Shown here: in pieces, positions 5,979 to 11,263 of the stretch
Layout of the letters: every line of letters begins with the position of its first letter
Numbering within the stretch: position 1 is the stretch's first letter
Source of the DNA: Bacillota bacterium
GTDB taxonomy: Bacteria > Bacillota > Clostridia > Christensenellales > UMGS416
Direction: 5' to 3'
Assembly (NCBI GenBank): GCA_023410875.1
Contig: JAEYPH010000085.1
Location: forward strand, 1-11,263
DNA: 11,263 bases
The notes under the pieces: generated by a model
Databases searched by the model: none
What the model saw: only the letters and a program-made list of their open reading frames with translations
Told to the model about the DNA's origin: nothing
Program-made: the position numbers and the translations under genes

Positions 5979-6700
5979 TCGGCAGTGCCTCCAGCGGATC
6001 TGGATGAAAAGCGATAGCCGATGCCGCGTACGGTCTCGATGAGCGAGGGATTGTCCGGATCGCTCTCGATTTTCATGCGTAGGTGGCGCACATGCACGTC
6101 CACAGTGCGCGTTTCACCGATGTAGTCATAGCCCCAAACGTGGTCCAGCAGCTGTTCGCGGGTCAGCACGCGGCCGCGATTCTCCACCATGTAGCGCAGC
6201 AGGTCGAACTCTTTGAGCGGCATCGTGAGCTCCGTGCCGCCCTTGCGCACGATGCGCTGGTCCAGATCGATGGACAGATCGCCCACGCTCAGCACGGCTT
6301 CCGCCGCCTGGGCCTGTTCGGGGTTGAAGCGCCGCAGCACCGCCTTCACCCGGGCGATGACCTCGCGCATGGAGAAGGGCTTGGTGATGTAATCGTCGGC
6401 GCCGATCTCCAGACCCAGCACGCGGTCGAACTCCTCGCCCTTGGCGGTCAGCATGATGACCGGCGTGCTGTGGGCGGATTCGCTGGCGCGCACCCGCCGG
6501 CAGAATTCGATGCCGTCCATGCCGGGCAGCATCAGGTCCAGCAGGATCAGCTGCGGGGGGAAGGCCAGCGTGTGGGTCAGCGCGCTTTCCGCGTTTTCAA
6601 ATTCCATCGTGGCGAAGCCCGCCGCCTGCAGGTTGAAGCTGAGCAGCCCGCGGATGTTGGGTTCGTCCTCCACAATATAGACGATGATTCCGTTTGCCAT
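5975..6700 (-). CDS. phoP: PhoP/PhoB-type OmpR-family response regulator
   Basis: This 241-residue two-domain regulator has a receiver domain with acidic pocket E11-D12, phospho-acceptor Asp55 in LLDLMLPGMDG, Thr85 (MLTAK) and Lys107 (KPF). A winged-helix DNA-binding domain with VRHLRMKIE and the C-terminal VRGIGYRF typical of the OmpR/PhoB class follows. ATG 6700 is preceded by AGGAGG four bases upstream on the minus strand. A perfect hairpin (6711-6737) touches that ribosome site, and a structured element separates the gene from phoU. It is coupled to the kinase gene by a four-base overlap. Phosphate control is inferred from context; the sequence alone also fits other Clostridial OmpR-family regulators. 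Confidence 0.88.
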   Translation of the reverse strand: MANGIIVYIVEDEPNIRGLLSFNLQAAGFATMEFENAESALTHTLAFPPQLILLDLMLPGMDGIEFCRRVRASESAHSTPVIMLTAKGEEFDRVLGLEIGADDYITKPFSMREVIARVKAVLRRFNPEQAQAAEAVLSVGDLSIDLDQRIVRKGGTELTMPLKEFDLLRYMVENRGRVLTREQLLDHVWGYDYIGETRTVDVHVRHLRMKIESDPDNPSLIETVRGIGYRFSSRSAGGTAE

Positions 6701-6710
6701 GGTACCTCCT

Positions 6711-6737
6711 GGAGTGAAAACCTTTGGTTTTCACTCC
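6711..6737 (-). promoter_or_regulatory. Perfect hairpin abutting the phoP ribosome-binding site
   Basis: GGAGTGAAAACC and GGTTTTCACTCC pair over 12 perfect base pairs around a three-base loop. The 3' arm ends directly at the AGGAGG (6710-6705) of the response regulator gene, and no T-run follows. A stem this close would be expected to hinder ribosome access or to set translation rate. The CTCC at its 3' end could also pair with the GGAG of the ribosome site. Confidence 0.6.
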
Positions 6738-6940
6738 TTTCGCCTTCGACGCTGTGGCGTCTTGGCGATTCAGACGTTTCTGTTAAGTTGTTTCTAATCG
6801 CCCGCCGCACAGGTCGCCGGGCAATCTCTTGGCTGCAGATTTCGATTTGTTTATAAAGACGCTTTTCGCCTTTGGGCGGGTACTTGTTCCGTTTCTCACT
6901 CTGCTTATGTTTCCTTCCGCCGAATGAATCGGCGGTCGGT
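6737..6940 (-). repeat. Structured intergenic element, copy 2 (candidate phoPR leader RNA)
   Basis: This second copy of the element at 16-226 lies between the phoU stop and the phoP hairpin. On the minus strand it has a 7-bp stem CCGCCGA/TCGGCGG (6917-6923 with 6929-6935), GGAAGGAAAC, AGGCGAAA, the stem ATTGCCCG/CGGGCGAT around the same 13-nt loop (GCGACCTGTGCGG), a 20-nt spacer, CGTCTGAATCGCC, and a terminal hairpin TCGCC-AA-GACGC/GCGTC-GAA-GGCGA. Relative to copy 1 the third base of the middle stem changes from C to T. That is a tolerated U.G pair if minus-strand RNA is made, but a C-A mismatch in plus-strand RNA. It could be a 5' leader of phoPR, an independent small RNA or a repeat element. 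Confidence 0.6.
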
Positions 6941-6950
6941 TCTGTTTATG

Positions 6951-6963
6951 AAGATACTATCTT
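6951..6963 (-). promoter_or_regulatory. Small dyad with -10-like box downstream of phoU
   Basis: AAGATA-C-TATCTT is a perfect 13-base dyad just after the phoU stop. On the minus strand it contains TAGTAT, a possible -10 that would start a transcript at the structured element. No convincing -35 lies 16-18 bases upstream, so a promoter here is only tentative; it could also be a regulator site. Confidence 0.3.
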
Positions 6964-6976
6964 GGTTTTAATTTGA

Positions 6977-7636
6977 CTACTCGTGGGTCAGGTGGCGGTG
7001 CTTGCCGGTGATGTTGAAGGCCACCCACTCGGCAACGTTGGTGGCGTGGTCGCCCACGCGCTCCAGATATTTGGCGATGAACACCAGGTCCATGGCCCGG
7101 TCCACCACGGAAGGATCGGCCTTCATCATCGTGGAGAGATCCAAAATCACCTTTTCAAACAGGCGGTCCACCTCGTCGTCCATCTCGCTTACGGCCTTGG
7201 CCTTGCCCAGGTCGTTTTCCATATAGGCCACGATGGCGCCGTGCACCATCTGCCTTGCGATTTCGGCCATGCGGGGGATGTCCACCAAAGGCTTGATGGG
7301 CTCCTCTGATCCCAAGCGGAGGATGATCTCCGAAATGTCCGACGAGTGGTCGGCGATGCGTTCCAAATCGGTGATCATCTTCAGGATCATGCTGATGAGC
7401 CGCAGGTCCGCCGCCAATGGCTGCTGGCGGGCAATGAGCTCCAGGCAGGCTTCCTCGATGCGGGTCTCGTATTGGTCAATCACGTCGTCATTGGCGATGA
7501 TCTCGCGGGCCAGATCGGTGTTGCGGGTCTGCAGCGCCGTAATCGTGCGCTCCATGCTGCGCTCGATCTCCGTGGACATCTCCAGAAGCAAGTGGCGCAG
7601 GCCGGCCAATTGCTCGTCAAAGCTGTGTCTGGTCAT
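6977..7636 (-). CDS. phoU: Phosphate-signalling protein PhoU
   Basis: This 219-residue, all-helical cytoplasmic protein is made of two tandem three-helix repeats. Each repeat carries the PhoU metal-binding signature: DLERIADHSSDI (residues 90-101) and YLERVGDHATNV (190-201). PhoU proteins bind metal clusters and link the Pst transporter to PhoR, keeping the Pho response off when phosphate is plentiful. ATG 7636 has GGAGGG seven bases upstream and lies 15 bases after pstB, so it is co-transcribed with the transporter. Length is usual for the family. The next genes on the same strand, beyond the structured element, are the regulator and kinase it is expected to influence. Confidence 0.95.
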   Translation of the reverse strand: MTRHSFDEQLAGLRHLLLEMSTEIERSMERTITALQTRNTDLAREIIANDDVIDQYETRIEEACLELIARQQPLAADLRLISMILKMITDLERIADHSSDISEIILRLGSEEPIKPLVDIPRMAEIARQMVHGAIVAYMENDLGKAKAVSEMDDEVDRLFEKVILDLSTMMKADPSVVDRAMDLVFIAKYLERVGDHATNVAEWVAFNITGKHRHLTHE

Positions 7637-7651
7637 GTTCTTGCCCTCCTG

Positions 7652-8410
<759 letters not shown>

Positions 8411-8423
8411 GCTTGCTTCCTCC

Positions 8424-9260
8424 TTAGGCCGCGCCGGATTTCCTATGCAGCACGCGGCCTATCGTGTTGGCGGCCAGGTTGATCAGCAACACCACCGCCA
8501 CGAGCACCGCCGCCGTGGCATAGGCTTCATCGAAAGAGGCGCCCTCGGTGGCCAGCGCATACAGGTGCACGGCCAGCGTGCGTCCGGGGTCAAACACGCC
8601 CTGGGGCAGGTGATAGGCCATGCCCGCCGTCATAAAAACCGCCGCAGTCTCGCCCACGATGCGGCCGATGGCCAGTATCACCGAGGTCAGGATGCCTGGC
8701 ATCGCCGAGGGCAATATGATGCGGAACAGCGTATACAGCCGCGACGCTCCCAGCGCCAGGCTGCCTTCCTTGTAGCTCACGGGCACGGTCTTGAGCGCTT
8801 CCTCGGTGGTGCGGATGATCGTGGGCAGCACGCAGATGGCCAGCGTCAGAGAGCCGCTCATCAGCGACCACCGGAACCCGCAAAACTTCACGAAAAAGAT
8901 GAACCCGAACAGGCCAAAGATGATGGACGGGATGCCCGCAAGGCTCTCAGTTGTGAACCGGATGATGTCCACGATCTTTCCCGGCCGGGCATATTCTACC
9001 AGATACACCGCAGCGAACACGCCGATGGGCACGGCGAACAGCAGCGTAAGCCCGATGATGTACAGCGTGACCGCCAGAAAGCTGGAGATGCCGCGGGCAT
9101 CGCTGGCAAAGTCGCTGCTCAGGAAGCTCCAGCTGACGTGAGGAAGCCCCCGCGCCAGGATGTAGACGACAAGGTAGATCAATATCGCCATGGTCAAAGC
9201 CGAGCACAGCCAGATGAGACCCTTTATCAGGCTGTCCTGCAGCTTGCGCCTCATGCTCAT
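8424..9260 (-). CDS. pstA: Phosphate ABC transporter permease PstA
   Basis: This 278-residue permease has about six membrane segments, the first at about residues 13-36. Pst-permease markers are ESLAGIPSIIFGLFG, the EAA-type loop EGSLALGASRLYTLFRIILP that docks on PstB, and GRIVGETAAVF. ATG 9260 overlaps the pstC stop by four bases (ATGA) and has GGAGG seven bases upstream. A second ATG two codons later is less well placed. It forms the phosphate channel with PstC. Confidence 0.96.
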   Translation of the reverse strand: MSMRRKLQDSLIKGLIWLCSALTMAILIYLVVYILARGLPHVSWSFLSSDFASDARGISSFLAVTLYIIGLTLLFAVPIGVFAAVYLVEYARPGKIVDIIRFTTESLAGIPSIIFGLFGFIFFVKFCGFRWSLMSGSLTLAICVLPTIIRTTEEALKTVPVSYKEGSLALGASRLYTLFRIILPSAMPGILTSVILAIGRIVGETAAVFMTAGMAYHLPQGVFDPGRTLAVHLYALATEGASFDEAYATAAVLVAVVLLINLAANTIGRVLHRKSGAA

Positions 9261-10171
9261 GACTTAACCTCCTTGCGCTTGAGGAAGATGTTCAGGCCGA
9301 TGTTGAGCAGCATGATGATGACGAACAGCACCACGCCGGTGGCAAAGAGCGCTTCCCGGTGTATCCCGGTGGCATAGCTCATCTCAAAGGCGATGTTGAT
9401 CGTCAGCGTTCGCACGCTGTCCAGCACAGAATCGAACATGCGGGGCGAATTGCCCGCCACGAGAATCACGGCCATCGTCTCGCCAATGGCGCGGCCCACG
9501 CCCAGCACCACCGCAGCCACGATGCCCGAGCGCGCCGCCGGTATCATGGCCTTGAAGATCGTCTGGATATGAGAGGCGCCCAGGGCCAGGCTGCCTTCCT
9601 TGTAGGCGGCGGGCACCGCCTTGAGCGACGAATAGGAGATGTTGATGATCGTGGGCAGTATCATGATTGCCAGAATCACGATGACGGCCAGCAGGCTGTT
9701 GCCTGCGCCGCCGAAGGCTTCGGAGATGAAGGGCACCAGCACCGTCAGGCCGAAATAGCCATAGACGATGGAGGGGATGCCGGCCAGCAGCTCCACGCAG
9801 GGGCGCATGAACCGCAGCAGCCACGACGGGGCAAGCTCCGCCATGAAAACGGCGGTCAGCAGGCCTATGGCGATGCCGGCGGCCACGGCCACGAGGGTGG
9901 AGACCAGGCTGGTCACGATCATGGGGAAGATGCCGAAGAGCTGTTCATTGGGCTTCCAGCGCAGCCCCAAAAGGAAATTCAACGGCCCAATTTTTATGAT
10001 GCTCGGCGTGCCGCTGTAGAAGATGTAAAACGTAATGAGGGCTACGGCCAGTGTGGACACGAACGCGCACAGCAGGAAGAACTTTTCCACGAGAAAACTC
10101 AGCGGATGGATCTTCCTGCGGTGTTTGATGGGTTGTTCGCCTTGTTTGGCCAGGGAGTCGATATGGGTCAT
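9257..10171 (-). CDS. pstC: Phosphate ABC transporter permease PstC
   Basis: This 304-residue permease is longer at its N-terminus than PstA, with a charged cytoplasmic head (KQGEQPIKHRRK) before the first helix at about residues 31-52. Family markers are VELLAGIPSIVYGYFGL, EGSLALGASHIQTIFKAMIP and GRAIGETMAVILVAG. It shares the EGSLALGAS loop with PstA, as expected of paralogous channel halves. ATG 10171 has GAGGTG six bases upstream. A strong stem-loop lies in the 77-base gap after pstS. Confidence 0.96.
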   Translation of the reverse strand: MTHIDSLAKQGEQPIKHRRKIHPLSFLVEKFFLLCAFVSTLAVALITFYIFYSGTPSIIKIGPLNFLLGLRWKPNEQLFGIFPMIVTSLVSTLVAVAAGIAIGLLTAVFMAELAPSWLLRFMRPCVELLAGIPSIVYGYFGLTVLVPFISEAFGGAGNSLLAVIVILAIMILPTIINISYSSLKAVPAAYKEGSLALGASHIQTIFKAMIPAARSGIVAAVVLGVGRAIGETMAVILVAGNSPRMFDSVLDSVRTLTINIAFEMSYATGIHREALFATGVVLFVIIMLLNIGLNIFLKRKEVKS

Positions 10172-10193
10172 GCTTCACACCTCATTCACGACG

Positions 10194-10224
10194 GCGTCCC
10201 CCAAAGGCTTCCCTTTGGGGGCGC
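10194..10224 (-). other. Intercistronic stem-loop between pstS and pstC
   Basis: CCCCCAAAGG (10198-10207) pairs with CCTTTGGGGG (10212-10221) around a four-base loop, and GCG/CGC extends the stem past a single bulged T. On the minus strand no T-run follows. It may protect pstS mRNA or reduce read-through into pstCAB, so that more binding protein than channel is made. Confidence 0.7.
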
Positions 10225-10248
10225 TGTCTTTCAAGCCTTGCCCGCTTA

Positions 10249-11214
10249 TCAGGACTTCGGGACGATGTACTTCTTGGAAATGATGGCCTTGCCCTCGTCG
10301 CCCATGACCCACTCGATGAAAGCCTTGGCCAGACCCGGGGCCTCGCCCTTGGTGGCCATCACGAAGGGGCGCTGGTACTTGTAGGTGCCATCCAGTATGG
10401 TGGCTTCGGTGGGGGCCACGCCGTCCACGGAGAGCAGCTTGATGGTGTCGTTGGCGCTGCCCAGCGAGCAGTAGCCGATGGCGCCTTCCTTGCCGGCGAT
10501 GTTTGTCATCATGGAGCCGTTGTCGTTGGTCTCCACGGCGTCTTCGGTCACAAACTCTTTGAGCTTGCCGTCGACCTTCTCCTGCAGCTTGAAGAACTCC
10601 TGGAAACCGTCGCGGGTGCCGGAAGATGCCTCGCGGATGATGACGATGATGGGTTCATCGGCGCCGCCCACTTCTTTCCAGTTCTTGATCTCGCCCTTGA
10701 AGATCTTTGTGACCTGCTCGGCGGTCAGAGCGCTCACGGTGTTCATGGGGTTCACGGCCACAGTGATGCCGTCCAAGGCGATCGTGTAGTCCTTGAGCTC
10801 AGCTTTTTCAGCATCCTTGAGGGCGCGGCTGACATTGCCGATGTCTGCGGTGCCGTCGGTGGCGCTGGACACGCCCACGGAGGAGCCGCCGCCCTGTATG
10901 TTGATCTTGACATCGGGATATTTGGCGCTGAAGGCCTTGGCCAGATCTTCGGCCAGCGGCTGCACGCTGGTGGAGCCGGCGACTTCCACCGTGCCGGACA
11001 GAGCGGGAGCGGCGGAGGTGGCTTCAGCGGTAGGAGCTTCGCTGCTGGGGGCTGCGGTGGTTGCTTCGGGGGTGGCAGTAGCGGCGGGGGTGGGGGTCGC
11101 CTCGGTCGTCGGGGCGGGCGTGGCAGTCACGGGGGTGTTCTGGCAGCCGGTCAGCAGAACGGCCGCCGACAGCGCCACCGCTGCAAGCACGGAAAGGAAC
11201 TTACGGCTCTTCAT
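10249..11214 (-). CDS. pstS: Phosphate-binding lipoprotein PstS
   Basis: This 321-residue lipoprotein captures phosphate outside the membrane for PstCAB. The signal peptide ends in lipobox LLTGC with Cys24 lipidated. Residues 27-71 are a low-complexity linker of almost only Thr, Pro, Ala, Ser and Glu. The binding domain follows, with VEVAGSTSVQPL (phosphate contacts around 80-83), TADIGNVSR (122-130) and REASSGTRDGF (194-204, the SGT phosphate loop). ATG 11214 is chosen because AGGAGGA lies six bases upstream and a proper signal peptide begins there. An in-frame ATG at 11256 would add 14 polar residues ahead of it and lies in the probable promoter. It is the first gene of the pst operon. Confidence 0.95.
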   Translation of the reverse strand: MKSRKFLSVLAAVALSAAVLLTGCQNTPVTATPAPTTEATPTPAATATPEATTAAPSSEAPTAEATSAAPALSGTVEVAGSTSVQPLAEDLAKAFSAKYPDVKINIQGGGSSVGVSSATDGTADIGNVSRALKDAEKAELKDYTIALDGITVAVNPMNTVSALTAEQVTKIFKGEIKNWKEVGGADEPIIVIIREASSGTRDGFQEFFKLQEKVDGKLKEFVTEDAVETNDNGSMMTNIAGKEGAIGYCSLGSANDTIKLLSVDGVAPTEATILDGTYKYQRPFVMATKGEAPGLAKAFIEWVMGDEGKAIISKKYIVPKS

Positions 11215-11229
11215 TGGGATTCCTCCTGT

Positions 11230-11257
11230 TTCGTTTTCATTGTTCGTTTTCATCATA
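11230..11257 (-). promoter_or_regulatory. pstS promoter region with tandem 13-bp repeat
   Basis: ATGAAAACGAA occurs twice on the minus strand (11253-11243 and 11240-11230) with a 13-base period, directly before the ribosome site. TATGAT (11257-11252) could be the -10 box. The -35 and any PhoP boxes would lie beyond the right edge of the window. The period differs from the 11-base spacing of known PhoP/PhoB sites, so a regulatory role is uncertain. Confidence 0.35.
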
Positions 11258-11263
11258 TAGGCA

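Noticed and set aside
6738..6835. A reading frame through the element in both copies gives similar peptides (IARRPVRRA, then SESP)
   Set aside because: Similarity follows from the conserved nucleotide blocks. Indels of 1 and 4 bases elsewhere break any common frame, the residues between the blocks are unrelated, and the frame in copy 2 runs into phoP. I treat it as RNA or repeat, not protein.
11230..11253. Canonical PHO box upstream of pstS
   Set aside because: The repeat period is 13, not 11, and the sequence matches neither the CTGTCAT nor the TTAACA-type consensus.
10249..11256. Longer PstS start at ATG 11256
   Set aside because: It would place 14 polar residues before the signal peptide and overlap the probable -10 box. 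ATG 11214 has an ideal ribosome site.

Overview
The window looks like chromosomal DNA from a GC-rich Clostridia-type Firmicute, possibly a gut commensal of the Christensenellales/Oscillospirales kind. The reasons are strong AGGAGG-type ribosome sites, lipobox-anchored binding proteins, the gene order pstSCAB-phoU followed by a PhoP/PhoR-type pair, and protein families common in Clostridia. The taxon is an inference. No phage, transposase, CRISPR, tRNA or rRNA gene is visible.

Layout from left to right. Positions 1-226 hold the first copy of a roughly 200-bp structured non-coding element, and 227-356 a folded leader with tiny ORFs. A radical SAM/SPASM-type gene (357-1184, +) meets an amino-acid ABC transporter operon head-on (ATPase 1228-1971, permease 1964-2773, lipoprotein 2865-3692, all -) across a perfect-palindrome terminator. 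A regulatory region (3693-3874) separates this operon from a divergent ArsC/Spx-like thioredoxin-fold gene (3875-4213, +). The rest is one minus-strand phosphate block: pstS (10249-11214), pstC, pstA, pstB, phoU (6977-7636), then the second copy of the structured element (about 6737-6940), then a PhoP-type response regulator and a PhoR-type histidine kinase (down to 4230).

How it works together: PstS captures phosphate at the outer face of the membrane, PstC/PstA form the channel and PstB drives it. PhoU relays transporter state to the PhoR kinase, which controls PhoP. The amino-acid transporter is a self-contained uptake system with its own promoter. In both ABC operons a strong stem-loop without a T-run follows the binding-protein gene, which fits differential stability of the lipoprotein message.

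The most unusual content is non-coding. Two copies of the same multi-hairpin element lie in the same orientation 6.7 kb apart. Unpaired spacers have diverged while hairpins and short motifs are kept, and one base change (C-G to U.G) is compatible with an RNA read from the minus strand. One copy sits exactly between phoU and phoP, followed by a perfect 12-bp hairpin that touches the phoP ribosome site. I do not recognise this element as a known RNA family.
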